Assembly (NCBI GenBank): GCA_026874595.1
Contig: CM049313.1
Coordinates: 61,610,659-61,674,658, forward strand
Length of the DNA stretch: 64,000 bases
Source of the DNA: Sipunculus nudus
Lineage: Eukaryota; Annelida; Sipuncula; Golfingiida; Sipunculidae
Direction of reading: 5' to 3'
Shown: positions 1-12,587 of the stretch, one piece after another
Position numbering within the stretch: the first letter of the stretch is position 1
How the letters are laid out: each line of letters begins with the position of its first letter
Translations under genes and position numbers: made by a program
Notes under the pieces: model-generated
Database searches by the model: none
Seen by the model: only the letters and a program-made list of their open reading frames with translations
What the model was told of the DNA's origin: nothing

Positions 1-2
1 AA

Positions 3-806
3 CCTCTTAAGAGTTTGGGATTACATCGCTCGCCTAACTCTAGTGATGAAGAAAGCAGTCCTGGTGCCAGACCCTGGCCATTGTTAGCAATGAACAATGT
101 AGTTCAGCAAGTAGGCCAAACTCTATCACCAGGGGGCAACATGTTCCCACAGGATATGCCTCACTATCCCATGGTCCCCCCGCTGCCACCAGGCTTGATG
201 GTCCCCTCCCCTGTGATGGGGATGAACCCTGCTGCATATCATAACATGATGAAGCGTAAATCCTCCGGACCACCAATGCTTATCCCGTTTGGCCCTCCGC
301 CGTTAACAGGATGCATGCCATCTACCTCTCCTCTCATGGGTAATCCACCAGTCGCCCTTAAGTCACCAACAGGAAGTGTGGGCAGCTCGAAATGTAACAG
401 TCCTGTGGTGTCACCCACTGGGTCCACCAAGGATGGGAAAGAAAGCAGTAGCGACCGTGAAAGCACTGGTACCAGTCCAGAACAGAGGGTTTACAAATGT
501 GACTTTTGTAGCAAAACTTTCCTGTTCAAATCTAAATACCATGAACATCTACCAGTACATACCAATGCAAGACCCTTTCAGTGCCATCTCTGTTCCCGAA
601 CCTACAAGTACAAGTATGACCTCCGCGTGCACCTGCGGACACACATGGGCATTCCCACCAAGTCAACTGTGTGTCCGTTTTGCACAACAAAGTTTGACAC
701 CAACAAGCAGCTAAGAATCCACATCAAGGAGAGTCATCGAGACCAGCAGAAAGTGACAGAGGAAGACTGTACAGATCCCAAAGACAACTTACCACCTGCC
801 TTGTAA
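3..806 (+). CDS. C2H2 zinc-finger protein, 3'-terminal coding exon (5' partial)
   Basis: The frame is open from the window edge to a TAA at 804-806, so the start lies upstream. TTG at 15 is in frame but is not a convincing start. Residues are numbered here from nt 15. Residues 1-150 are low in complexity, rich in Pro, Met, Ser and Gly (repeated PP, MVP and SPTGS-like stretches), and are probably disordered. Three C2H2 fingers follow at about 160-182, 188-210 and 219-241. All zinc ligands are present: fingers 1 and 2 are C-x2-C-x12-H-x3-H and finger 3 is C-x2-C-x12-H-x4-H. The linker between fingers 1 and 2 (TNARP) is a variant of the TGEKP linker; the one between fingers 2 and 3 is longer. 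An acidic 22-residue tail ends the protein. Family knowledge suggests a nuclear DNA-binding transcription factor. I cannot name the orthologue. An upstream splice acceptor near nt 9-13 is possible but cannot be confirmed from the few bases before it. Confidence 0.9.
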   Translation, partial: PLKSLGLHRSPNSSDEESSPGARPWPLLAMNNVVQQVGQTLSPGGNMFPQDMPHYPMVPPLPPGLMVPSPVMGMNPAAYHNMMKRKSSGPPMLIPFGPPPLTGCMPSTSPLMGNPPVALKSPTGSVGSSKCNSPVVSPTGSTKDGKESSSDRESTGTSPEQRVYKCDFCSKTFLFKSKYHEHLPVHTNARPFQCHLCSRTYKYKYDLRVHLRTHMGIPTKSTVCPFCTTKFDTNKQLRIHIKESHRDQQKVTEEDCTDPKDNLPPAL

Positions 807-2345
807 TCATCTGATTGGATGAAATTTCAATGAAAGGCAGCTTATTGGCTGCTTTCAGGAAGTCTTCAGTTCCTAGTCCTAGCTGTACATAAATCTTGGC
901 TGTTCTTGTTTATGCTTTAGCATCATCCAGGTGAAGAATTGTTCAGTTAGGGGGTGAGGAGGCATGGTATTTGTTTCCAGTTAGGAGTACCTGAAATTGT
1001 TTTTAGAGAGTTAAGCATTACGTGACAGGATTAAAGGCATATAGTCAGATCAGGGCAAAGGGATTTCCATGGTCAGTTGAAAAGATCTGTATAAAGTATA
1101 TTCAATGTTTTCTTAGGCCAAACTCCAATTATCAGTCTGTAAAAGTAAAACGGGTAACAGGATGTTGGTTTACACCACATGCTTGAATTTTTTCACATTT
1201 GACAGGAAGTTCATTTTATATTAAAATTCAGTGTATTTTAGTTTAATACAATTTTTTCATAATCGTAATTTGTTTTAACACATGTATATCGCATATATGC
1301 AAAAATAATCGGTATGAACTTTGGAATGTTTAGAAAAATGGAAACACATTTGATTTTGGTGACTAAAGGTGATCTGTTCATGTTGTTGGACAACATTGGC
1401 TACATATGTCAGGATATGTTAATAAGGATATCTTTGCTCATATACAAACTGCAGATCCGTGAGATAGGTGACTGTGTTTGGTGTTAAGTGGAATACATGC
1501 ATCTTATTGTTTTAGAATTTTTATTTCATTGTGTTATCAGATTTTCACTGATCAAGTGAAGATGGATTTGATTATTGTTATGTTTCTGATGATTTTTTAA
1601 GAGATTGTTAAATGAAATGAAATGTATATTTTTGTAATCTTGTTAACTGCATAGATTTGCTATGTTAGTCTCATTTGCACATCAAGCTGTTAGTATTCAA
1701 ATAATCATATACTTGTAAAATTAGATATTTTTTTCACATAGAATATCATGCTGTATATCATATTTTCTCATTGTAAAAAAAGACCATTTTATTACTGTGG
1801 TGCCTACATATATATTTTTTATGCATCATATACTCAATGGACACTTTTCATAACAGTGGTAAAATATCTTCCATATAAAGTGCCTCCATTTCAAAAGTCA
1901 AAATGTATAAGGTCACATACATATCAAGATTATTATACACATTTCAATAAAAAAATGGATAACATTCCTTTTGATACCAATGATAATTTTAGAGCTGTTT
2001 TACTTATAGTCACACCTATGTCTTTATTTCAGAAATGTTTAATAAATGTCACAAATTTGTTTTCTTCATTAGATGAAGTGTAACTGCATATCAGAAAACT
2101 TGAAACATTAGTTTTCAACATTCCATAATCAGTGTGAAAAAAAAAGACTATTGTGATAGATAGGTTGCAGTGTTGTGACCATGTTTTTTCAACTGTTAGT
2201 GTAACAAACCATGAATTTGGAAAGTCATTGAAAAACCTGTTGGGGTACAGGAACATTCAAAATTTAAACACACTTTGAATAAATAATAGAGGTTCCTATG
2301 TCAGTCTGTATGCAGTTTTTCAATAAAATATTTTTTCATGAAAAT
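807..2345 (+). other. Probable 3' UTR of the zinc-finger gene
   Basis: AT-rich, CpG-poor sequence follows the stop codon. Candidate AATAAA poly(A) signals lie at 1946-1951, 2041-2046, 2278-2283 and 2322-2327. The short frames inside it (such as 1748-2083) have no coding character. Longer 3' ends are possible, because further AATAAA signals occur at 5394-5399 and 6397-6402. Confidence 0.6.
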
Positions 2346-5300
2346 ACAAGGAAAAAAGTACACTTTTTAAACCTTTTTATGAAGTCAGAATATGGCCTTG
2401 GGGCCTTCTTGTAAATAGGTAAAATAGGTGGTTTTAGTATGATTTGATTAAAATGCATGCAACTGTAAGTGGCCTTTTGTGTATATGAATAAGAAATGGT
2501 CTATTTGAAAACCCATGCATTGACTACCTCAGTATTAACCCATGATGTAGGAGAGTGTATGTTAAAATTAAGTACTTGGAATTGTATTTTTAAACATCTA
2601 TGTTACCTAGGTACATGAAAGTTACCATGTATATGTATATTATCAGAGCATATCTGTGTACCTTTAAAGAGTACATACATTTTATTATGTATCAGTTCCA
2701 TGCGTGTCTTCACCTGTAATTATCATTGTTGGTGCTGTCAGTTTGTTTATATAAGAAACATCACTCGTCTGGTAGGCTTTATACAGGAGGGCATGGTGTC
2801 TTTATGATTAATGTTCAAAGCTGAAAAGGTTCAGTTGTTTTAAAAAACAGAGGAATATCAATGCCGCTGTTTTAAATTGATTATTTGTTCCTTGGTTATA
2901 AGTGTTGCACAACCCATTTTAAGCTATCAACTTACGAAGATGATGATGGGTAGACTTAAAAAATTAGCAGCATCCTATGTCAGTCTCAGACAAACAGACA
3001 ATTGTATTTGGAAGATAATTGCATATTCAAGCAACAAACTTTACAGTTCAACTTCCCATGAAATACAGGTGACACTTAACTCATGTACCTGAAGCATACC
3101 AAGTACCAAATTCAGCAATCAAATCTGGAACATGACTTACAGGAAATAACTTGCCCACCACTCAGTCCTGTCTTCTCTCTGTTATTAGTTATGTTTGTTT
3201 TTTCTTATGTGCTTATGTAAATTCGCAGTAATACAATCGTTGTGGTGTTAATCTTTTTTCACATATCAGAGGCAGGTTTACAGAAGTAGCAAAAGTCTAC
3301 TTTTTGTGTTTTTTGTAGGCAATGGGCATTTTATCTTGGATTGTACATGTATTCTAGATTCATGATTGCATGCACACACACACACACACAAACATTTCAC
3401 ACCTCACCAGTATGTATTTTTCCCAGATGTACATATATAATAATACAGAACATTACCAAAATTGTTTCTTTTTAGATATCATTGACTTGGCTACCCTTTG
3501 CAAAGAAAGAGCCATCTTCTGTCCCCTATCTTACAGGGACAGCACCTGTCAGAGAAAATGGTCCAGGACCAGAAATATCTTGCAGGTTGCCAGCCAGAGG
3601 TCAAGGTATTCTCCTGTCTTGTCCCTGTTATCTAACCATGGTTACTAAACCATGGTGAGCTCGTACATAATGACTAAATCTGTGACAATTTAAGTTTCTG
3701 TGTAGGGTTATTGCACCTTTTATTCAGAGAAGAAACCGAGGTGTTGAAGATTATAGCAGCTCTGACAATCAATCTATCATTGTAACTTAGTCCCTAGCTT
3801 TCAGTTACTAGGAAGTAACCATAGCAGCTGTAACCATAGCAACCAAGTGATGCATAGCAACATATTTTAAGGTTCCATCAGACATGACCTTTTATCATAG
3901 CTATCAAGTTGAATACTTGTGGTTGCTAGTCATGTGGCCTTAGCAGTTGTAACCATAGCAACCGATGCATACTGAGAAGATTCTGGGTTTAGTCAGACAC
4001 AAGTATAGATTGATTGAAATATTGTTTGTATTATAATATAACTGATGGACACACTGGCACTAGGCACTTTAAGAAAGTGCTCAGGTAATCTTTAGCTAGC
4101 AAGTTTTTAAGGTGTGAAAGTTAACTTGGATGTCCCCATTATCAGACACCTGTTGACCTCACAGGAAATCGGAGCTCTCGTACTTTGTACCACCTTATCA
4201 GGTGGGAGTCCCTTTTTGGAGTGGTGTGATCCCTGGCAGGTCTGCCCTTTGTTCCAGATAAGGATGTGTATCCCCTCCCGAGCTGATCCTGACAGTACAC
4301 AACAGACCCACAGAAACATGTGACCTGTACATGATCCACTTAGCTGTCTCACAGATAAATGTAAGAGGTATTTAGTGTGCGGACTCATCAAGTGAAAAGG
4401 ACTTGAACACAGAGTGTTCCATTTGGTCATGCCGGGCTAATTCTGAACTTTTTAAGTAGTAAGCAAGATATTGTCAAATGAATGTACTGATTAAATCCAG
4501 ATCATTTTCATAAAAAAACTCAAGTTTGAACAAGCAGTCACTAGAAAGATTATTGGAAAGAAAGGGAATGTGGTACATAGGATTGGTTTTGATTTAAAAA
4601 AAAAGTAATTTTCTGCGCACCTATTTTGACATGTTAATGATCTGAATACTCCTACAGGAAGTTAGGTCATTCTTTTGCCCTTCACAAGGCCATCTTTGTG
4701 GGGGAAACAGGTGAAAGAGCTATTCATGGAATATTTAGCCTTATTAAGCACATTCAGGACCAAGCTAGTATATGTACTATTTGTGCAGGGCTCATTGTAG
4801 TACATTCAGTATTGTCAGTCTGTTAAAAGAAAGTTCCATGTACTATTCACATTAGTCAATACCCTGCAGTGGTTGACATGTCTCTCAGTCCCTTTGATAA
4901 ACAGTCAGCAAAAAAACGCTACCTCGAATGATCTCAACTGGGTCACTCCAGGTGAGTTCGCAAAGGTGTTTCACTAGAAATGGTGTCTCACCTGTTGTAC
5001 TTTTAGTGGGGTGGTCTTGTCTGATAAGTAGATCAGAGGTGTACACAGTGAAAAATTACCAAGCATGCTGACGACTCCCATGTCCTGCTTATCTAAGAGG
5101 TAGCATATTCATTTAATATCTAGTAATATTGATTTCCACAAGTTTTTTGATAAGGGAAAAAAAAGAGATCACTTTAGGATCCAGTCATTTACGCAGACAA
5201 GGGCTTTTTATACATTTAATTGAACATAGAAGTATTTCTCGTCGCACCATGCATGATTGCAGATATAATATCTTGCCATTTTTATCAGTATGGGAGATAA

Positions 5301-7485
5301 CAAAGATCTTATACATTGTAAGGTACTGTAACCCACATCTTAATTTGATTTTTTTTAACGCATGTCCGTCATGTTTGACCAAGTTTCTCGAGAAATAAAG
5401 TTATGTGTAGCACAAAGGAACAAGTTAATTAAGGCAGAGAATTCCTTGTAAACTTATGTGGTCACAGGTTTAAGAAAAAAATGTTAACATGTTTGTTAAG
5501 CTGGCTAATTGATGCAGTGGAGCTGGCATGACACACTAACTCCTGAGCTTGGCCGGGTTAACAGACGCCTATTCAAATGTGTCTCCACTGGTACTAGTGT
5601 GGCTACTTGTCTTCTGCACACTTTGAAGAGTCCTTTGGCTATTTTAGTAGATGGTGTACTGCTGCTTGAATCTCACATTCAAATTCCTCAGCCACCCACC
5701 GTGAAGCAGCAGTGTTTATGTATCTCATCAAGCGTGACCCATGATGTGAGCAAAATTAAGGCACTAAATGACCTGAGTTATACCAGTTAAAAGGTGGATC
5801 CCTTATCCCCACTTCAGTACATTTCCTTGAAGGTATAAACTTTTTTTTTATTTGCTGGCAAAGTTGATGGCTTTAGGTTCATTTGGTGCTTGGTAAATGG
5901 ATGGTGACCCAACATGGATGTGTTCTTCCACATACCTTTTGTACTTTATTATTTAGGGGAATGGAAAAGTGTGATTCATTTCTAAATATAATTGGTGCTG
6001 AATTTTGGTTCAAGTTGAATTCCTAATGCTAGGTTTCTCTGGCATTGTATCTTGATCGGCATGAATTTCCTAAGGTTCTGCTGATTGTATTTTGGGTTTA
6101 TTAGGAAAGAAAATTTCAAGTAAGAAATTTTTTTTGAGGTTCAAAGAAACAACTTCCCTGAAAATCATGCTAACCTTACTTTTTCCCCTTAGATGTCATG
6201 AAGAAATACTTGATATTGGTCTGACAGCCACTTTTTTTCACTCAGCCATAGTTAGTGGCTTACAAACACAGGATATGACACACATACACACATAATGACA
6301 ATACATTTGTCAGAAGTTCCTTTAGCACAGAAAATCATTCAGTTGTTGTATAACAAAATACCTTAGAAAATGTAGAAAATGCTGTGATACTTTATCAATA
6401 AAGTGATAGTGAAGTTGTTGCATAAATCACAGTATTATGATGGATACATGGGCAGAATCAGCCATTCAAGTGATTGTTTGCTTTTGGCTATCAGTGTTAC
6501 TCCTGCACCCATAAAAAAACTTATCAACCCAGCCTGTATTACATCAGCTGGGCTTTGCATGGCAGCAACCGTGAAATTAGATTTCTTTGTATGCTAGTAA
6601 CTTGGTAGTAACAGAGAGCTATTGCTGTTGTATAGTATTGTGATACAGTAAATATATTGCACGTTAAGACACATCACTTTGAGGTGATGTAAATCATGTA
6701 ATTGGTATGTGATAGCGATGATACACGCCACACAATGAGGCTGTATCAATTTTGATATGACACAATGCTTTAGGTAGTAAAATGTGTTGATACTCTGCAT
6801 ATTGCTGTGGTTACACATGTATTATGTGTATGCTGAGACGTGGTTACACATATTATAGCTGTAGGTATAACAAAGTTTTGATGCACTACAGTGCTGTAGT
6901 TATGTATGTATTACTACTTTGTTACAGAATATTTTTTAAAAATGAATATACACCCATTTATCATCAGTATATGGTTTGCATGTTACTTTTTTGCGCATTA
7001 TACCCATTATCACCTTTATATAATCATATTTTGTATGTTACATATATCATGCACATGATAATCATTGTCGAAGTAGACAGATTCACAAATACATATAGGA
7101 TACCAAGTACTCAAGTTTCACATTTGGCCAAAGTTTAGAATTATCAAAGGGATTATTTTGTATGCAAATGTTTATATTCTATTTTTTAACGAGTTAGTGT
7201 ATCATTGCACGACTGCATTATCTACCTCTCAGGGCAGGACCTTAGTTCCCCCATCTGACACCAGGATTGGGTTTTAACGTGTATCAGAATAGGGTACCTG
7301 TTGTATGTGAAACTATATATCACCTGTATGCTAATTAACCTGTGGAGATTATGATATATTAAGATACAAGGCCACCTAAACACTAACTTTTGTAATTTGT
7401 TTATATTATTGTCACCAGGAATCGCTATGGGGTAAATGGCATGGAATAGAAAATGTGAACATTTGCCAATCATGTTTATACATTA
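2346..7485. other. AT-rich non-coding stretch, no gene seen
   Basis: No frame with protein-like composition or flanking splice signals was found. The stretch holds a short CA run near 3372-3390, a cluster of X-box-like motifs near 3815-3962, and AATAAA at 5394 and 6397. It may be an extended 3' UTR or intergenic DNA. Its low CpG content matches that of the zinc-finger gene rather than the next 35 kb. Confidence 0.5.
3815..3962 (+). promoter_or_regulatory. Cluster of RFX X-box-like motifs
   Basis: GTAACCATAGCAAC occurs at 3830-3843 and again at 3949-3962. Both match the RFX-family X-box consensus GTNRCC-N(0-3)-RGYAAC at every position. A degenerate third copy starts at 3815 (GTAACCATAGCAGC), and a partial reverse-orientation half-site lies near 3920. 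The two full copies sit within 133 bp. Binding is inferred from the motif only. The copies could instead be local duplications without function. Confidence 0.45.
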
Positions 7486-7790
7486 GAACACTGTCAGATA
7501 ACAATAATACATTGATGTTCAATGATTGAACACTGTCAGATATCAGTAATACATTGATGTTCAATGCTTGAACACTGTCAGATATCAGTAATACATTGAT
7601 GCTCAATGCTTGAACACTGTCAGATATCAGTAATACAGAAATGTTCTTCACTGGAACACTGTCAGATATTCATAATACAGAGATGTTCAGTAGTGGAACA
7701 CTATCAAGTATTTGATAATGCAGATGTTCATGACTGGATCACAATCAGGTAATATTTGATACAGATGTTCAGTACCAGAAACCTACTTGC
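7486..7790. repeat. 42-bp tandem repeat, about 7 copies
   Basis: The motif gaacactgtcagatatcagt recurs at 7486, 7528, 7570, 7612, 7654 and 7696, exactly 42 bp apart, with a degraded copy near 7736. The centre copies are nearly identical and the right-hand copies diverge progressively. Because 42 is divisible by three, the array creates a repetitive open frame on the minus strand (7412-7651) that is not a gene. Confidence 0.9.
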
Positions 7791-9419
7791 AGTGCTCTGA
7801 GGGGGAAGACATGTACTTGGTGTCCACCCCAACAATTAAGACATCAGTTATGTAGTTTATTTGTGCAACCATTTGGATATTTATAATTTTAATATCTCAC
7901 ATGCAGGCAACACAACCACTGTTCAACATTTGAAAAAAAATTCTGGATTTGACACAAGTGCATGGCACACTGTAAGTTTCACAGACATCAATGTTGAACA
8001 CTTAAGTTAAGAACTGTCAGTAATTCAGTGAAACAATACAAAATTTCACATGATTAAATTATAATTTTATCACATGTAGGCAGTGCTTAATATCCATCTC
8101 ATTTATAGACAACATAATATTGGAGCAAGAAAATACCCTGTCATTGTTCATTTAAACTATTAGGATCAGTTGTAAACTTTGTCTTTTGACAGAGGAACCT
8201 GACTTCCAAGTTATTTCTGTTTTCATTTGCTTTACGTAATCTTAGTAAGGGTTGTAAAGATTTAATAGTTAAATTTTAGAATGTTTTGATTGAACAGTGT
8301 TCTACTGTTATTTCTTACAGAAGCCCTATGGGTTGTCACAAATCATATGATTAGTAGAGTTATAAGAATCTTTGCGAAGTAGAAAATTGTTTCAAAATAC
8401 TGCCATGTTCCATTAGTACCTCACGTGACTGAAAAGTTGCTATTTCATTGGCCAGTATATTAATATTATAAATACACATGCATTATCCAATCATAGAGCT
8501 AATAAAAATGTACATACGCCCACATATTATCCACATACATTTTCATAAACCAAAAAATTGATTCTGAGACGATCTTATATTAATTAAAATCCAAGTGGTC
8601 CATGATCATTTAGATTTGAATCCGACCACATTGGATATTTGTTAGTGTTTTGGTTAGCAATGTATATAATTCATCTTGTTGATTGACACCAGGTATAAAC
8701 GTGGGAGCATGATAACTAAACAAGCTACTATACCCAAATATATGCATTCCATTATAGCAATAAATTTTATCATTCATATATTCTTTCTTTGTTGTAATTG
8801 TGTGTTACTGAGTATCTCCGTGTATAAGACGAGCTGTGATCGATATAAATGTGTTGTTCGTTATGGGAGAAAGTAAGGGAGCCGGGAGCGTGATATTGTT
8901 CTGTGTTAAATCGTGTCTGCGTGCATAGAGAGAGAGGGGGGGGGGGGGGGGAGAGAAAAGAGAAAGAATGAATGTGTTTTGGATTTCTGAAGCAAACACC
9001 AGATAAAGCTGGTCTTGTCCTTAAAAACATTTTCAGTTTTTTCCCCGGAGTTTTATAAAAGCTTCACCAAGGATGATATCAAGTGACCTTATGCTTTATA
9101 TGTGACCAGTATTACGCCTAGATTATATTATTTTTACAAATTGATTTTTGGTGCTACTCTATCATGTAGTTTACAGACGTTTTATTGTGCTGCTTCCAAA
9201 TCAAGTACTGTGCTTGGGGATTTACACGCCAAACCATTGACCTTTTTTTATCTGAGTGTGTAGAAGGGAGGGTTTAATTTGGTGTAAGTAAATGCCTGTA
9301 TACTTCTTGTTTCAGTTTAAGACATGGTTAAAAATGGTAAAGCGTTCTTAATATATGACTATTTCGCGCCATTATATCCAAAACTAAATGAATACTATCT
9401 TCAATGTCGAATACGGCTT
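7791..9419. other. Non-coding stretch with a G-run microsatellite
   Basis: No gene was recognised. A GA-flanked poly(G) tract lies at about 8928-8966. CpG dinucleotides become noticeably more frequent from about 8.5 kb onward. Frames at 8676-8876 and 8770-9030 overlap the low-complexity tract and are probably chance. Confidence 0.5.
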
Positions 9420-9806
9420 TCACCGCTTGATCTCAAATGTCATTATCTGCGATTTGCGTTGCAGAGACAGATCTGCCGCTTTGATGGTTGATACGCATGT
9501 GTAACCACATTCAGAGCGGAAGTAAAAATGGCAAAAAAATTGCGGAACCCGCTGATCGATTAAAATAATTCGTCCAGGGATTTTGTGCCGAAAGTTGTTA
9601 GTTCCTGCATACCACGGTCTCTGAAGCTGGGTTAAGTTGTCGTTGGTCAGGACGCCAGGGTTTTCTACAAAGGATGATACAAAGGCGCTTGTTGACCCAC
9701 AACCCACAAAATGAATCTGGTCAGGGCGCTCCCGTTTGTATGAACCCATATGACTTGATCCACCAGGACCTTTGCAGGCACATAATTGAATTTCTAATCG
9801 GAACAT
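9420..9806 (-). CDS. Unrecognised 128-codon open frame
   Basis: The frame reads on the minus strand from an ATG at 9806-9804 (purine at -3) to a TGA at 9420. It is free of low-complexity sequence and has a balanced composition, including several Cys, Trp and aromatic residues. It is the longest single-exon frame in the window after the zinc-finger exon that does not lie in a repeat. I see no signal peptide, membrane helix or motif, and no AATAAA soon after the stop. It could be a small intronless gene, an exon, or a fragment of a mobile-element protein. It could also be chance, since frames of this size do occur at this base composition. Cross-species conservation would decide. Confidence 0.25.
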   Translation of the reverse strand: MFRLEIQLCACKGPGGSSHMGSYKRERPDQIHFVGCGSTSAFVSSFVENPGVLTNDNLTQLQRPWYAGTNNFRHKIPGRIILIDQRVPQFFCHFYFRSECGYTCVSTIKAADLSLQRKSQIMTFEIKR

Positions 9807-10189
9807 AGCCCTAGTCCCAATTATATGGAGCGTGTGACAACCGGGGGGGGGGGATCATTCCTCCAGAAACACCCATCACTGCTTTGTCAGACACTGGAAT
9901 TGTACTGTTTCATCAATATACACTTGAATATTGTTAATATGGTTGCTTGTTAAATGTTTTTTTTTATCCTCTCCAAGAAACTTTTTATGTTGTTTTTCAC
10001 TTTATGTGTTTTATTTTTAATACGCCAAAATAATGAATGTTTGACTGTAACTCGGTGTGTGGACCGTCGGTGATAACCGAACGGTGAAGTCGGAAATAAT
10101 ACGGAAAAAAAATCCGAGATCAGTTTACCTGCCCACGGTCCCTCCTCCTATGACACCTTTACACGGTTGCTGGTATTGTCAACATTGCC

Positions 10190-10885
10190 AGGGTACAGTA
10201 GCAGAGCGCTTCGAGATCGAACCCCTGTGGGCAGAGCCAGCGCTCACTAACAGACCAGCCAGGAACACGTTGGTCAAAGTCAGCTTACACTGGCAAGAGC
10301 AACGTACACTAGCAGAGCAGTCTGAACCTAAACCCTGTGGAGAGAGACAGCGTGTACAAGCAGACTAGCCACGGTAAAACCGTTGGTCAGTGTCAGTGTA
10401 CCCTAGCAGAGCAGCCCGGACTGGAACCCTGTTGAGAGAGACAGCGTACACGAACACTAGCACAGGGACCCACACTGAAACCCTTTAGAGAGACAGCGTG
10501 TACTAGCAGGGCAGCCGGGATTGAGACCCTTGAGGAAAGAGCCAGCGCAAACCAGCAAGGCAGTCCGGACTGGAAAGAGCCATCTTATATTAACAGAGCA
10601 GCCCGGACTGGAACCCTTGAGGACAGAGCCAACGTGTACTTGCAGAGCAGCCCGGACTGGAACACTTGTGGATAGAGCCAGCGTGTACTAGCAGAGCAGC
10701 CCGGACTGGAGAGAGCCAGCTTAATTTTTACAGTGCAGCCCGGACTAGAACCCTTGAGGACAGAGCCAGCGTGTACTAGCAGAGCAGCCCGGACTGGAAC
10801 CCTTAAGGACAGAGCCAGCGTATACTAACAGAGCAGCCTAGACTGGAGAGAGCCAGCTAATATTAACAGAGCGGCCCTGGCCGGG
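10190..10885. repeat. GC-rich minisatellite with about 50-bp and 40-bp unit variants
   Basis: The block is built from 'agcagagcagcccggactgg' followed either by 'aacccttgaggacagagcca' or by a short 'agagagccagcttaat' variant. The two forms alternate irregularly, giving a higher-order structure. Copies are degenerate at the left end and cleanest at 10600-10860. The frame at 10057-10368 runs into the array and is not a convincing gene. Confidence 0.85.
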
Positions 10886-11310
10886 ACCTTTGAGTACAGT
10901 TCTAAATATTGGAAACTGTTACTTGGTCCCAGGAATGTCCTTGGTATAATTATTTGTTTAGGTTATTTTTTTATTCTCTCCTTAATAAGTCTTTACTTGA
11001 ATTAACAGGGATTGGTCTCTTGCACTGATAAATGGACGTAAAATATAAATTACATATTACGTATAATATACAAAGTTAAGATCATATAAATGGTTCCAAA
11101 CTTTTTCTTTCTTACATACACTTTAACTATACAAACTGGGTGAGTCACCCAAAAAGGGATATACTCAGGACATCTATTGGACATAGACACGAAGATATTG
11201 GTTGGGGGGGGGGGCGAATTGGTCATTCAGTGTCGCCATTTTAATGTCATATTACCAGTTGAGAGTGCCAGATTATGTTGTAAACGCATGTTGGTATACA
11301 TACATTCTCT

Positions 11311-11313
<3 letters not shown>

Positions 11314-11369
<56 letters not shown>
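11314..11369. repeat. (GA)n microsatellite
   Basis: An uninterrupted GA dinucleotide tract of about 56 bp. It lies immediately upstream of an ATGGCGGCGG sequence at 11379. Confidence 0.95.
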
Positions 11370-11370
<1 letters not shown>

Positions 11371-11378
11371 ATTGTGTC

Positions 11379-11404
11379 ATGGCGGCGGAAGTTGTGCATG
11401 ATGG
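11379..11404 (+). CDS. Possible first coding exon (weak)
   Basis: An ATG in good context (G at -3, G at +4) opens eight codons (M-A-A-E-V-V-H-D) and then meets a possible splice donor, GATGG|gtaaat, at 11404/11405. Read through unspliced, it stops at once. ATGGCGGCGG after a purine/GA tract resembles many 5'-exon starts. It would end in phase 2, so it cannot join in frame to the exon at 30967, and no partner exon was identified. It may be chance. Confidence 0.15.
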
Positions 11405-12504
11405 GTAAATTTCTGCTTCATTTCCACTGACTCAAAATTTCCTCTTTTCAAGGAGATCGTCTATTGATCTTGGAATCTTCCTGAGCGTGTGTGCGTGTAA
11501 ATACTCACAGGTATATGCAAGAGACCGAGCAGACCATATCTAGGTACCCGTCAGATTTCCTGTTGGGAGATGGAGTTGATTTATATATTATAAGTTACAA
11601 ACAAGCTACTCTTCTGAGTACCTTTTATGACACTTATATACCCGATTAAATTGGTCTCTTATGTAGACAGCAAAGTAAGCAATATGGTAAAGTGAGACTT
11701 AAAAGGATTACCAAATGAATAGGCCCACATTTTAAAACAGTTTAAAGGGACATAATCAGGAGCATTATTATGCCTGTTCTTTCAAAATATCAGTTCAGTT
11801 TATTCAAAAGTTTCCCAGCAAAACCCTACCAGCACACAGTACCAGTACCTCGCAAACAGCTGTTTAACATCTTGTTATAGCTCTGCTTTTTGGTAAACAC
11901 AGTCCACATGTGTCTGTTTACCATAACAAGCCGGCCTTACCGGAGGTCCGATTGTGAGCGGCAACACGAGGTGTTTTATCCAGCAGAAACATGTATTTAT
12001 TTTTGGGCTAGCTCAGTCAGGGCATGTCCTAACTGATACGTGTTGTGGTTTCGCGATGCACACAGCCCCGCTCGCTGTGTTTATGTTGACACCTGTGATC
12101 GCGCACGGTCCACTGTTTTAACACCCGTTTACAGGAGTAAGCAAACGGTTTCAAGGCAATATATTGGCAGGTACAGATTTATTTGAAAGGGAAGACGCTA
12201 TTTTCGTGTTAATTCAACATGTTTTATAGGTGATAATTCTAACACAACGAGTACATGTATATAAATAGAGAGGATGGGGCGTACATATATATGAATACAA
12301 ATTATCTGTTATCCAATCACTGACGTGCTAACAAATCCTTCCAGGAAGCAGCTGACAAAATGCTTCTCCGAACAGGTCTAAACTAGCTCCGGGAAATCCC
12401 GAATTTGACGTGCACGTCGCTGTATATGACACGGTTTACTAATAAGGCTGTCTGTTAATGTATCCGTGTCGGGGTAGTTTATTTGCAGACCCGGAAGGGA
12501 ACTA

Positions 12505-12587
<83 letters not shown>

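Noticed and set aside
1748-2083. 111-codon frame in the zinc-finger 3' UTR
   Set aside because: AT-rich composition, an internal AATAAA and no motif. Typical chance frame.
4107-4430. Overlapping frames on both strands near 4.1-4.4 kb
   Set aside because: Several overlapping frames of similar length on both strands, no splice signals and no recognised domain.
7486-7790. CRISPR-like array from evenly spaced repeats
   Set aside because: Units are contiguous 42-bp tandem copies with no unique spacers, and the window is eukaryotic.
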